In this document: positions 32,174-43,830 of the stretch, one piece after another
Numbering within the stretch: position 1 is the stretch's first letter
How the letters are laid out: every line of letters starts with the position of its first letter
NCBI GenBank assembly: GCA_030278955.1
Contig: JAOANR010000005.1
Span: 8,088,394-8,152,393, forward strand
DNA length: 64,000 nucleotides
Direction: 5' to 3'
Source of the DNA: Hygrophila difformis
Taxonomy: Eukaryota > Streptophyta > Magnoliopsida > Lamiales > Acanthaceae
Notes under the pieces: model-generated
Told to the model about the DNA's origin: nothing
Databases searched by the model: none
What the model saw: only the letters and a program-made list of their open reading frames with translations
Program-made: the position numbers and the translations under genes

Positions 32174-33354
32174 TCAATCTTCCTCCTTGGTTCGGCCCTC
32201 CTTGTCTATCTCTACTTCTCTAGGTTCATTTCGGATATGGTTCGGGTTTGGTGGTCCGAGAGGACGATATCCACGATTGTCATTCCCAGTGCCTCCTCGT
32301 CTATCCGCATCACGATGCCGGTTGTCTCTATCCCGACGGTCATCCCTGCCTTGCGTAAGTCTTGCTAAGTCATCACGTAGTTGAATCCTTCCCATTCGAG
32401 TGTTGCATTCTCTAGCTATGTGTCCCTTACAGCCACATATGAAGAACTCATCCATCTCTGGGCGCCGTTTGGTCCAATGTTTCCTGTGACAGCGGGGGCA
32501 AGGTGTTGGAGGATTTCCCCGAAACTCTCTTCCAGGGTTCCATCTACTGCGCTCTTGGTCTCTCCCAGGATTCTGGCTTCCATCCATGCCTTCATCATAC
32601 CTCCCCTTCTTTTCTGGGCGCGAAGGTTGAACTGGGGCACGACAGGACTCAGCAGCAGCCCTCTTAGTAGGTTGTTTAACCCTTTCCATTGCAGCAGCTC
32701 GATCATAAACCTTCTGCAAGCTCACAAATTGCTTGCCTCCAAATTGCTTGCCTCCAAATGACTCCTTCAAGTACTGGTTAAGCCCTAGCTCAAACTTTTG
32801 AGCTTTAGTTCTTTCATTTGGCACTAAGTCCGCTGCGAACCTCAGCAACTCGTTGAACTTTTCAAAGTACGCTTGGACTGTCATGTCACTTTGTTGCAGT
32901 GTCACGAACTCCACATACATAACATTCTTAACGCCAAGTGGGTAGAACCTTTCCCTCAGTTGTGCTTGCATTCCTTCCCAGGTGTCCGGTGGGTTTTCCA
33001 AGGATTTCCACCAGGTTGTAGCAATCCCAATAAGGTAGAAAACTGCTACTTCCACTTTGTTTTCAGCAGGGCACTTATCCGGATTAAGTAACTTATCTAA
33101 CATCTCTATCCAATTCTCCAACAGCGCAGGGTCCTCTTGGCCACCATAATTGGAGGCTTGTATCGATTGATTAACTCTAAGTAATCCACTTGAGGTGGTG
33201 CCGCCGTAGCACGCTCCTCATCCGTTTCCATTTGTCTTTGTAATGCAGCACCCAAAATCCTAACTATTTGCTCCAATGGTCCTTGGCCCCCTTCAGCCCC
33301 AATGTTAGGCATCGGGTTGGCACCATTCCTACCGTTTCTAAGGTTCCTTGCCAT
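32174..33354 (-). pseudogene. gag: Element B gag pseudogene
   Basis: Starts MARNLRNGRNGANPMPN at 33354 and shifts frame near 33110-33165. It then continues ENWIEMLDKLLNP, VAVFYLIGIATTWWKSLENP and ERFYPLGVKN, the retrotransposon gag domain, to a basic tail. The CCHC knuckle is damaged: FFICGCKGHIAREC has Phe in place of the first Cys. KQFGGKQFG is a small local duplication absent from element D. Confidence 0.85.
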
Positions 33355-33562
33355 TCTAATCAATCACAATCACCCCAAACATAAGTGTCAAGTAGGTTAG
33401 GCAGTGTAAGGAAATTTAAAGCAGTCACATCCATACCAAGAAAAAGTCAATCATAACTCATAAGTTTTATTATGTGGTGCCTCCGCGATTTTACGAAAAT
33501 AGTGTAAGTAAGATTCAAAGGTAATATAGAGCAACATGGAAAGCAAATAACCAATGACCAAA

Positions 33563-33897
33563 TCAGACTCCGCTAGATGAGCCTAGACTCGCGCTAACGG
33601 AGTCAGAGCTAACAGTCTCAGCCTGAACAGGTGAACATCTACGAGCCCTTTTACGACTGCGTATCTTCATGTCGACGCTCTTAACCCTGAGTCGGCAACT
33701 TCAGTTTTAAGAGCGTCGGGCTCCTCGGTGCGTGTCCTATGCCACTTCTCATAAATTTCAGATCGAAACTTATACCAATCAACGTCGCCTTGAGCAGTTT
33801 CTAGTGCTGCTTCAAGTTCTTTAACCCTTTTTTGAGCTTTAACAAGCTCCTCAGCTAGGATAGGCATCATCTCGAGAACTTTCATCAAATCCGCCAT
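33563..33897 (-). pseudogene. Element B copy of the extra 5' ORF (frameshifted)
   Basis: Homologous to 45697-46032 (element D) and 43361-43699 (element A). MADLMKVLEMMPILAEELVK through EERDALKTEV-like sequence is open from 33897. A frameshift near VADSGL then moves the rest (KIRSRKRARR, SSDSVSASLGSSS) into another frame that ends at a TGA at 33563-33565. It lies between the primer site and gag. Confidence 0.75.
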
Positions 33898-34060
33898 CTA
33901 TCAAGTTTATCTAGTTAATAAGAGAAACATCACGAATATGACTCTCAGATGTCTACGTACAGTGCATGTGTTCCCCCCAAAAATATACTTTGCGAAAATT
34001 TTCAAAATTGATGCATATCTTTTTTGTATCAAAGGGTTTTAAAAGAAAAGACCGTTATCC

Positions 34061-34072
34061 GCTCTGATACCA
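34061..34072 (-). other. Element B primer-binding site
   Basis: TGGTATCAGAGC on the minus strand, three bases inside the 5' LTR, complementary to the 3' end of initiator-Met tRNA. This is the usual primer for Tekay/Del elements. Confidence 0.85.
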
Positions 34073-34075
34073 CTC

Positions 34076-35653
34076 TGTAACACCCCCGTTTTTAAAATAT
34101 GGTTTGGCGGGAGTGTTACCGCCACATCCCGTAGTCAAGCTCGCTACGACTAACTTGAGCAAGGAATGCTAAGGCTAATTGAATGAATTTTGATTAACTT
34201 AAGTGTCTTAACTTAGGAATTACTGTTATGTACTCGAGTTCTATAAAGTTGTGTCGAGGGGTTCCCAGGAAAGGGAGGTGGGCCACCGGCTGACGTGCTT
34301 TGTTATCACCAAGCCTCCTTAGACAGAAGCCCCCTAGCAACTCGATAGAACACAAGTCTAATTTGTATTCCTCGGTTTAAGCACAATTAATACTAAGGCA
34401 TAATAAAATTTCTAGTGCTTTAGGAAGAAGACAATAAACATTTGTTCTAAAAGTATTTGATGAAATAATTAAAAAGAGTCTTATTTTAAAAAAACCTCCC
34501 AGGCCCAAGTGCGTGCACAACTGCTTGAATGTAAGTTACCCTGAAAAAGGGAAAAATAGCAAATAATCAGCAACAATGCTGAGCAAACTAGCCTCGCTCC
34601 GAGGACACAAGTATACAAATAAAATATACAACATATATTCACAACATTTCCTTGGCTGCAATGACTAGCCGCGGCCCAATATGCACATGATGATTCAGCT
34701 ATGAATTTAATACCCGGGTAAACTAGACCGCGAACCGCGGCTTACGTCTAGCGAAATATAGGCTCAAAACATGTGGGTCTAATGGAGGAAACCGTCCTAC
34801 CACTTAGCCAGAGGGGAGTTCGGTCATCCACAACTCAAGTACCACCGCGGTACTCATGCCCTCAAATCATTTAAATAATATCAACAAAATGACCCAATGG
34901 TCCAATTTAAGTTCGACATCATTTGCCTAGTCCAAAAACACATGATAAAAGGTTTCAAAAGCATTTTGACATAACATAGAATTAAAATCCCAAAAACTTT
35001 TAACACTAATGCATAAACATAAGTCTAAAGCAATTAAAAGCAATTCATGCATATAATTCAAGAACTTTGCATGAAACTTAAAATGTACGGGTAAGACTAG
35101 CTTACTCTTCAAGGCTCTTCAAGTGGAAAACGTCTAGGGAATCTTCAAGTTCTTGCTAGTAACCTTCCTAGCTTGCTTGAACTCGCAAGAACACTAAGAA
35201 GAACTCTAGAATATAAGAGAGGAAAAGAGAAGAATGATTTTGGTGTGAGGGAAAGAGTGAATGGGAGAGGGTATTTGTAGGAGGGTTTGGAGGTGGATTA
35301 TCGAATGGGAGTTAATGAGGAAATCCCTATTGGTGTCAGCCCATCCTACAGCCTGCGACAGCTTTTAAACCTTCCAAAGTTAAGTGTTTTAGATAGGTTT
35401 GAAGTCCTTATCCATGCTTAGCATAGGTGGCTGCAACCCTAATTTTTAAGACTCAAAAGATGGGCTTAACTCTTAATCCAGCCTGATTTGACAGCCCAAA
35501 GTATGGTAAAAATATAGCCCAAATCAGCCCCAAAAGAAGTCCTAGCAGCCAACTTGTTAAATTCAAAATCCCACTTGTTGAAAATAATTCGGCTCCAAAA
35601 TAAAGTTGCCATTGTACTTCCGGATTTTGGTAGTTAAAAAGTTGGGTGTTACA
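34076..35653 (-). repeat. Element B 5' LTR
   Basis: 1,578 bp, on the plus strand from TGTAACACCCCCGTTTTTAA to GTTGGGTGTTACA. Shares with elements A and D the blocks TACCACCGCGGTACTCATGC-type, GACCGAACTCCCCTCTGGC (inverse) and AGCCGCGGCCCAA. It is about 50 bp shorter than the 3' LTR. Confidence 0.85.
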
Positions 35654-37654
35654 ACTTTGGCAAGCTTTTGCAAATTTGGAACTTCCATAATTTCTCCACT
35701 ATTCAACTGTAATCAATAACTACAACTTAGTTATTTTAAAACAGAAAGAACTTAAGGGAAAAAAGAATTTAAATTTTAATTAACCTGAAGCTAAAGTTTG
35801 TTTTGCCTTATAACTGCATTTAATCCAAATATTCAATCAGCTCTTTTATACAAGGCCAACTCTATGGTGATTGCATCCAACTCTTTTGTAGACTTAGATA
35901 GTCTCTCTATGCATTTGTATAGCCCAAGTGTAACTTCAGGATCAAATTCAACACTTGGGTTGGATTAGTAGAATTGATGATTCAAAAAATAGCCTTCAGC
36001 ATGCAAAGGGTGGTAAAGTTGACATTCCCACATTCGGTCAATAATTTGAAACAAATCCATATATTTATCTTCTTTCTTCTTGAAGCTTTTTTCAATGGTT
36101 TCTTTCGCTCTATCCATAGCTTCATAAATATATCCCCATTGCTGGTTTTTTTCATTATCAACAAGTCTCAATACTCGAACTAAAGGCGCCATCACCTTAA
36201 AAGTGCACAACACTTGGTTCCAAAATGTAAGCATAAATACAAATTTTGTTGCATTTTTGCCTTTACTCCTTGGGTATCTTCAATTTCATCCAACCATCTG
36301 AAGTGAACATCTTTTAGGTTACTTTTCACTTTGTGTAACCTCTACAAAGTGAGGAAAGTTGTTGCAAATCTGGTAACCCCATGCCTAACCAATTTTGTCT
36401 TCTTTGTGAATCACCTCATCAAATTCAAAGGCATTGAGTGGTTGTATATAAAACCTAGCAGAGAGCATCCCCTTTGTATAATCCTCTTCACTTTGGGGAT
36501 CTTTCCAATATCTTCTAGCATCAAATCCAAACAATGAGCTACACAAGGAGCATTAAACAGAATAGAGTTCCGATAAAAGAACCGAGCAATGTATTAAATT
36601 GTCATTGCCCTTGATTGTCAAAATACTTAATGCTTGTTTGGCAAGATTTTCCTGGTTTCATAGTTGTTTCCGGCTTCTTCATGAAGAATAAGCATTTTCT
36701 CTTGGCTTGCTTGTTGGAAGTAACATCACTGGCATCCCTTTTTCCACTCCGAATGAGGTGTATTTCTTCAACTCCAGCAACCTTATCTTCATCCTCTTGC
36801 ACAACCATCTCATTTTTATTTTCAGCCTTCTTTTGTTGGTATGCTCTTTTATCATAAATGGATTTTCTTACAAGCCCCAATATCTCCCTTTTATTCTGAT
36901 TTGGTGTCTTTAAGCTTTTGTGATACCTCCTGTGGTTGATTTACCACAAAAGTCACAGATAACTCTCTTTTTATTAATGTTATTATTAAGGCTATTCCAT
37001 TGCCAAGCCAAATCAATATTATTCCCCATAGGTTTTACTAGTCCGTGGGATGATGATATAGTAATAGATATAGATATGTGGAGAATAATAAAGATAAGAA
37101 ATAAGAACAGGAAAGAAAAAAAAAAAGAATAGCAGCGGCAGAACACGACACAAGAGAGAAGTAGCGGAAGTTTGGGAAGAGGAAAGGTGTTAGTCTTAAT
37201 TTGTTTCTATAAGAATTTGAACGGTACAATAAATAAGGGCAGCAGCCTTTTTCTTTTCTCGATTAAAGTGAAAGCCCAATAGCTTCTTTGCTTCTTTTAT
37301 TTAATAGGTTTATTTTATAAGGGTTTAAAAGAGAATCCCTCCAGCCTCTCCAGAGTCGGTCTCCTTTCCCCTAAAATTGTCTTCTTCAACTTCCTCTCAA
37401 GAACCGCTCCAGCCACCCCAATCGCAAGAAAATATACTCCGCAACCCCTCCTGAACATTCTTCGCTTCTCCAGCCTTCTCAAATCTTCAACTTCACAGCT
37501 TTCTTCTCAACCCGACTTGCGAGGAAGATGCCCTAGCAGCCGCCGCTCCTCTGCGAACTGCCTTGCAGAACAGCCACGATGCCGCAAACTTCAAAACATA
37601 GCGAAGCGACGCAGCTGGAGCAGTCACCCCAAAATCCGCTCCGCTATAGCAGTG
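35654..37654 (-). mobile_element. hAT transposon 1, truncated, with transposase relics
   Basis: Minus-strand transposase pieces run from a BED zinc finger (VICDFCGKSTTGGITKA, 36910-37146), through EEIHLIRSGKRD and KKPETTMKPGKSCQTS (36602-36880), to MDRAKETIEKSFKKKEDKY (near 36110) and LQKLAK at 35654. There it is cut by the LTR of element B. The 5' end (37147-37654) has GC-rich sequence and GCTATAGCGGAGCGG words, like hAT2, but lacks the outermost 20 bp. Same family as hAT2, opposite orientation. Frames are broken, so it is inactive. Confidence 0.75.
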
Positions 37655-38284
37655 CTATTTTGGTTCAGCCCCCTGTAGTCAATGCAGAGTCTCATACTCC
37701 CATATTTCTTTCGCACAAATAGCTCCGGAAAAGAGGTACTTCGTCGGATGTACCCTTTGTCCAATAAATCATCGTGTTGTTCTTTTAGCTCCTTCATCTC
37801 AGCTGGCACCATTCAATGAGGTGCTTTAGAGATTGGCTCAATCCCTAGTGCTAGGTCGATTGTAAACTCGATATCTCTTTATGGTGGCATTCTTGATATT
37901 TCTTTCGGAAAGATGTCTGGATATTCTTGCACTACTAGAATTTGACACAGAGGGTCATCCTTTGCTTGTAGATTATATACATAAAATATATACATGGGGT
38001 GCCCCTTCTTGACCAGTGCCCCTAGTTGTATGGCATTTACCACCTTTATGTTTGCCTTGCGACGCTCAACATAGTACAATATCCTTCTCCTTCCAGGTGC
38101 CTGCATCACTACCTTCTGTTAAACACATTCTATTTTTGCATTGTATTGAGTCAACTAGTCCATGCCCAATATCACGTCAAAGTCTTTCATGTCGAATTCA
38201 ACCAATTAGTTAGGAAGAAGACATCCTTAATTGTAATGGGTACACCTTCATACTATTTGCGGCAACCTATCACTTCTCCGGTAG
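37655..38284 (-). pseudogene. pol: Element A protease-RT fragment between the two hAT elements
   Basis: Minus strand, includes ILYYVERRKANIKVVNAIQL, YVYNLQAKDDPLCQI and YPDIFPKEISRMPP (protease-RT linker). It then has [20 protein letters not shown] and [11 protein letters not shown] of the RT, ending at hAT1. Stops and frame changes are present. TCCGGTAG at 38277-38284 is the TSD of hAT2. Confidence 0.8.
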
Positions 38285-41200
38285 CAAAGTAGTCAATAGC
38301 GGCGCAATAGCACGCTATACGCTATAGCGGAGCGGTTTTCGGGTGGTCACTCCAGCTGCGCCGCTCCACCATGTTTCGAGGTTCGTGGCATTGCGGCGGT
38401 TCAGCAAGGCAGTTCGCGGAGGAGCGGCGGCGAGCGGTGGCAACTTCGTAGGAATAGGTGGGTCGGGTCGGGGAAGAAAGCCGAGAAAAGACTGGAGAGG
38501 CTGGAGCGGCGAGCGGTGGGCATCCTTGCTATTGCGATTAGAGTGGTTGGATAGAGCGGTTCTTGACTAGATAGGAAGTTGAAGAAGACCGACTATGGGG
38601 AAAAAGAGGCCGAGTCTAGAGAGAGGCTGGAGGGATTCTTTTTAACCCTAGTAAAATAAACAAAACCCTAACAAAATAAACCTAATAAATAAAAGGAGTA
38701 GAGGTTGTTGGGCTTTCAAAAAAAAAACTCTGCTGCCTTAATTATTATACCGTTCAAATAACAAATATACTCTGCCACCTTTCTTATTCCCTTCCGCTGC
38801 TTCTATATCCTCTTTCGTGTTCTGCTTCTGCTATTCTTTCTTTTCTTCTTTTTTTTTTTTTCTTTTGCAGTTCTTACTTTATATCTTTATTATTCTCTAC
38901 ATATCTATCACAATGTCATCATCATCATCCCAAGGACTAGTAAAACTTATTGGAGATAATATTAATATAGTGTGGCAATGGAAAAACCTTAAGGATATCA
39001 ACAATAGAAAAAGTATTGTTTGTGACTTTTGTGGTGAAACAACCACCGGAAGTATCACAAGAGCCAAAAGACACCAAATAGAAATCAAAGGAGATGTTGG
39101 AGCTTGCAAGAAAATTTCATTGGTGGTAAAGAAAAAGCTTCTTAAAGCATACCACAAAAGAAGGCTGAAAATGAAGATGAGATGGCTGTGCAAGAGGATG
39201 ATGATGATGCTAGTGTTGAAGAAATACACCTCATTCGGAGTTGGAAAAGGGCTAACAGTGATGTTGCTTCCAATAAGCAAACTAAGAAAAAAGGCCCTTT
39301 AGATTTATTATTCATAAAGAAGCCGGAAACAACCATGAAATCAGGAAAATCTCGCCAAACAAGCTTCAAGGATTGTGACAAGGAAGCAAGGGCAATGACA
39401 ATTCAATACACTACTCTGTTCTTTTATTGGAACACCATTCTATTTAATGTGTTAAATCCAAAAGCTTCAAATTGATGGTTGAGGCAATATGAAACTATGG
39501 AAAACACTTGAAGCCTACAAGCTATCATGAAGTGAGAGTTCCTTTGTTGAAAAAGTAGTTACAGCTCACAAAAGAGACGATGAAGCCTTTAGAAAAAGAG
39601 CGAGTAACCTTTGCATGTTCGCTTATGTCTGATGGATGGGTTAACTTGAGAAATAGGACATTGATTAACTTTTAGTCAATTGTCCACGAGGCACAATGTT
39701 TGTAAGGAGTGTTGATGCATCTTCATTCATCAAGACTGGAGAAAAGGTGTTTGAGCTATTGGATAATTTTGTGGAAGAGATTGGAGAAGAAAATGTCATC
39801 CAAGTGGTTACTCACAATAGAAGTAACTATATTTTAGTTGGTATGACTTCTTTTTTTTAAAAAAAAAAATTTATGATATAGCATCTACTAGTTTTTATAT
39901 TATAAAAGTATTTTAATTATTAAATCATATCATAGGTAAATTTCTAGAAGCAAGGCAACCACATCTTTTTTGGATTTCTTATGCAGCTCATTGTTTGGAT
40001 TTGATGCTAGAAGATATTGGGAAGTTCCCTAAAGTGAAGAGGACCATACAAAGGGGATGCTCTCTGGTAGGTATTATATACAACTACTCAATGCATTTGA
40101 CTTTGATGAGGAGATTCACAAAGAAGACAGAATTGGTTAGGCATGGGGTTACCAGATTTGCAACAACTTTCCTCACTTTGCAGAGGTTACACAAAGTGAA
40201 AAGTAATTTAAGAAAGATGTTTACTTCATGATTGGATACAATTGAAGATAACAAGGAGAGTAAAGGCAAAAATGCAACAAAAATTCTATTGATGCCTACA
40301 TTTTCGAGCAAGATGTTGTACACTCTTAAGATGATGGGGCCTTTGGTTCAAGTATTGAGGCTTGTTGATAATGGAAAAAAACCAGCAATGAAGCCATGGA
40401 TAGAGTGAAAAAAACAATTGAAAAAAGCTTCAAGAAGAAAGAAGAGAAATACAGGATGTGTTTCAAATTATTGACTGAAGGTGGGAATGTCAACTTCACC
40501 ACCCTTTGCATGTGCAGGCCATTTTTGAATCCTCAATTCTACTTATCCAACCCAAGTGTTGAATTTGATCCTGAAGTTACACTTGGGCTATACAAGTGTA
40601 TAGAGAGACTCTATAAGTCTACAAAAGAAGTGGATGCAATCACCATGGAGTTGGCCTTGTATAAAAGAGCTGATGGAATATTTGGACTAAATGCAGCTAT
40701 AAGGCAAAGAGAAACTTTAGCTCCAGGTTATTTAAAATTTAAATTCTTTTTTTCCTTTAAGTTCTTTCTAATTTAAAATAATTAAGTTATAGTTATTAAT
40801 TACAGCTGAAAGGTGGAGAAATTATGGAAGTCATGTTCCAAATTTGCAAAAGCTTGCCATCAAGGTTTTGAGTTTGATTTGTAGCTCATCAGGCTGCGAG
40901 AGGAATTGGAGCATCTTTGAACATGTAAGTTTAGTTCTTAAGATATGGATTATTAATATTTGTGTTTATATAAAATATAAACTTACAAAAATGAAAGTTA
41001 ATATTATGTTTATTAATTCCAGATTCATTCTAAAAAGAGAAATAGGTTGGAGAGTAAGAAGTTAGAAAATTTGGTATATGTAAAATATAATCAAAATCTG
41101 TTGGATCGTTACAACACTCGAGATACCATTGATCCCATTTTGTTGAATGATATTGATAAGTCTAATGAATGATTGGCTGGAGAAGTGTTAGACAATGAAG

Positions 41201-41755
41201 GTGCAGAAAATGAGTTTGTTTATGATGATGACAATTTAACTTAGGGACCTGTTTCAAAAGCTATTGGAACTAATGAGCCTATTGTTTACACTAGGCAGCA
41301 AATAAGAATGACTAAAAAAAACGTTGCTAGCTCAAGCAATGGAAAAGGGAAAGGGTAAAGCTGTTGCAGATGATGCAGAAGTTGATTAGGAAACTCAAGA
41401 GGAAAAACGTTTTGATGAAAGTGGCAGCAAAGAGAGTGAAAATGAGGATGAGGATTGCCTACTAGAAACAAAATTGGATTGAATATGCTCTTTTATCTAC
41501 TATGTACTTGTTTTGTGTCTTTTTGATTTGCCACTTATGTGATAAGACAATGGATTTTCTTTAATGCAAGCTTTGTCACTTTGAATGTTAGTTATGTGAG
41601 TGATTTAGAATGGATTTTAAGTATATTATATGCAATTATATATATATATATATATATATAACATATTATGAAATAATTTTTTCAAATAGCGATCATCCCG
41701 CTATAGCGTTTAGGGGTTGACCGCTATGGGCCGCTATCCGCTATTGAGTACTATG
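38285..41755 (+). mobile_element. hAT transposon 2, complete ends (3.47 kb)
   Basis: An 8-bp TSD TCCGGTAG is perfect (38277-38284, 41756-41763). Terminal inverted repeats are CAAAGTAGTCAATAGCGG and, inverted, CATAGTACTCAATAGCGG. Subterminal CGCTATAGCGG words are repeated. The TSD length and CA ends identify the hAT superfamily. It splits the protease coding region of element A. A (TA)n microsatellite lies at 41637-41661. Confidence 0.9.
38817..40925 (+). pseudogene. hAT2 transposase pseudogene
   Basis: Plus strand. It begins with a BED zinc finger (IVCDFCGETTTGSITRAKRH, from 38817) and moves frame near 39180 (EEIHLIRSWKRA, KKPETTMKSGKSRQTS). A DUF659-like block follows (SDGWVNLRNRTLINF, VDASSFIKTGEKVFELLDNF), then GKFPKVKRTIQRG and MDRVKKTIEKSFKKKEEKY. 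It ends with LQKLAIKVLSLICSSSGCER, the hAT C-terminal dimerisation motif. Intron-like AT-rich gaps occur at about 39845-39935 and 40730-40805. Frameshifts and stops indicate an inactive gene; some breaks may be introns. Confidence 0.75.
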
Positions 41756-41763
41756 TCCGGTAG

Positions 41764-43131
41764 CCAGTGTAATTCCAAGTTCATATCCTTGGATTCCCCA
41801 AACCTAAGGCTAAGGCTCTACGATTTTCTATAAACGAACATGTTGTGCCAGAATCAAACAATACATGAACATGTGCATTCTTAATTGTAAACGTACCTAC
41901 CATGACGTCTGGATTCTCAGGCAGATCAGCCATATTTACCACGTTCAATCTTTGTCCTTAGTTTGGTCCTCCTTGACTTGTCTGTCCCTAGGTTCATTCC
42001 GATTATGTTCGGGTTTGGTGGTCCTTGAGGTCGATATCATCGATTTTTGTTCCAGTTGCCTCCCCGTCTATCCTCATCACAATGATCCCGTCGATTATCC
42101 TTGTCTCGACAATCATCCATGCCTTCCAGAAGTCTTGCCAGGTCATCACGAACTTGAATCATTTCTACTCAAGAGTTGTATTCGCTAGCCATGTGTCCAT
42201 TGTAGCCACATCGGAAGGACTCATCCTTCTTCGGGCACCGTTTGGTCCAATGTTTTATGTGGCAGTAGGGGCAAGGTGTTGGAGGCTTTTCTCGAAGATC
42301 TCTTCCAGGGTTCCATCTACCGCGCTCTTCGTCTCTCCCTGGATTCCAGCTTCCATCCATGCCTTCATCATACCTCCCTTTCTTTTCTGGGTGTGAAGGT
42401 TGAACTTGGGCACGACTAGACTTACGGACAGCCCTCTTAGTAGGTCGTTTAACCCTTTCTGTTGCAATAGCTCGATCATGAACCTTTTGCAAGCTTAGAA
42501 ATTGATTGCCTCCAAATGACTCATTAAGGTACTGGTTCAGCCCTAGCTCGAACTTTTGAGCTTTGGTTATTTCATTTGGTACTAGGTTAGGTGCGAACCT
42601 TAGCAACTCATTAAACTTCTCATGTAAGCTAGGACCATCATGTCACCTTGTTCCAGCGTCACAAACTTCACATACTTAGCATTCTTAACATTAAGCGGGT
42701 AAAACTTTTCCCTTAGCAGGCCTGCAATCCTTTCTAAATGTCCGGTGGGTTTTCTAAGGATTTCCACCAAGTTATGGCAATTCCAAGGAGATAGAACACC
42801 GCTACTTCCACCTTGTTTTCTTCCGGGCACTTAATAGCGTCCAGCAACTTATCTAGCATTTCTATCCAATTTTCTAACTGGGCAGAATCATCCTGGCCGC
42901 CATAAGTTGGATGCTTGTACCGATTCATAAACTGCAAAGTCCACTTGTGGTGGCGCTGCCGCAACGCGTTCCTCGTCCCATTTTATTTGTCTTTGCAGTG
43001 CAGTACCCAAAATCTTAATCATCATTTGCTCCAAAACCGTCCATTTTGCTCCAAAGGTCCTTGGCCCCAATGTTAGGCATTCAGTTGGCGCCATTCCTAT
43101 CGTTTCAAGGGTTCCTTGCCGTTCTAATCAT
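41764..43131 (-). pseudogene. gag: Element A gag and protease start
   Basis: The start is at 43131 (MIRTARNP). Pieces include VDFAVYESVQASNLWRPG, ENWIEMLDKLLDAIKCPEEN, VAVFYLLGIAITWWKSLENP and KFELGLNQYLNESFGG. Then come the basic tail and a CCHC-like knuckle (SFRCGYNGHMASEY, first and last Cys changed). The protease begins near 41870 and is cut by hAT2 at 41763. Several frameshifts. Confidence 0.8.
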
Positions 43132-43360
43132 CAATCACAATAATCTTAATCATAAATGTCAGGCAGGTTAGGTAGTGTAAGGGAATTTAAAGCAGTCACA
43201 TCTATACTAAGAGAAAGTCAATCAATATCATAACTCATATGCTTTATTGTGCGGTGCCTTTGCGATTTACAAAAGTAAATAATGCAACTAATACGAAAGT
43301 AAATAATGCAACTAAGATTCAAAAGATAATTTAAAGCAACATAAGGAATAAATAACTATA

Positions 43361-43699
43361 TCACACTCTGTTGGATGATCCTAAACTCGCACTACCAGAG
43401 TCAGAACTATCAATCTCGAATCGAATGGGTGAGCTCATGGGGGCCCTCCTATGTTTTCGCGTCTTCATATTGATAACCTTATGTTTGAGTGTTGCCACCT
43501 CAGTCTTAAGAGTGTCACACTCATCCATGCACTCCTCAAATTTTTCATAATACTTTGAGCGAAACTTAAACCATTCCATGTCTGTTTGAGCAGTCTTCAG
43601 CGTTGTTTCAAGTTCATCAACTTTTTGCTGAGTTTTAACAAGCTCCTCACCTAGAACATGCATTGTCTCAATAACTTTCACAAGTCCGCCATTTAACAA
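43361..43699 (-). CDS. Extra 5' ORF of Tekay element A (112 aa, coiled coil)
   Basis: An uninterrupted small ORF in an otherwise decayed element, between the 5' LTR side and gag. Homologous to the ORF at 45697-46032: about half of aligned residues agree, including EELVKTQQKVDELE, a W.KFRS..YEK motif, DTLKTEV, a basic patch and the tail SSDSGSASLGSSNR. The first two-thirds has heptad-like leucines and charges suited to a coiled coil. Not a canonical Ty3/Gypsy domain; function unknown. Confidence 0.6.
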   Translation of the reverse strand: MLNGGLVKVIETMHVLGEELVKTQQKVDELETTLKTAQTDMEWFKFRSKYYEKFEECMDECDTLKTEVATLKHKVINMKTRKHRRAPMSSPIRFEIDSSDSGSASLGSSNRV

Positions 43700-43830
43700 G
43701 CTTATCTAACTAGCAAGACAGTTACAATGAATATAGGCCTTAGATATCTATATAAAGTGCGTGTGTCCCCCAAAAATATACTTGTGCAAAAGAATTTTTC
43801 AAAAGTGATGCCTACAAAAAATATGCATCA
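43700..43830 (-). other. Element A 5' leader remnant
   Basis: Similar to the leader of element B (33898-34030), including CCCCCAAAAATATACTT and TGCATATC/TGCATCA-type words. It is cut at 43830 by insertion of element D; the expected primer site beyond it is not present on the other side. Confidence 0.6.

Larger units (their letters stand above)
27086..35653 (-). mobile_element. Tekay/Del-type LTR retrotransposon B
   Basis: Minus-strand element with both LTRs (5' 34076-35653, 3' 27086-28712), an initiator-Met primer site, a small 5' ORF, gag, pol and a purine tract. All reading frames are damaged. Flanking 5-mers are ACCTT (27081-27085) and ACTTT (35654-35658). The left neighbour is element A reverse transcriptase and the right neighbour is hAT1, so this is not a clean insertion. 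Recombination with another Tekay LTR, or a deletion at the boundary, is likely (inference). Confidence 0.85.

Noticed and set aside
32416..32761. Open frames antisense or out of frame to Tekay gag (also 46836-47292 and 47140-47484)
   Set aside because: Shadow frames of the gag coding sequence, recurring wherever gag recurs.
36331..37132. Plus-strand frames in hAT1
   Set aside because: Antisense shadows of the minus-strand transposase.
41637..41661. (TA)n run
   Set aside because: Ordinary microsatellite near the end of hAT2; no further meaning.
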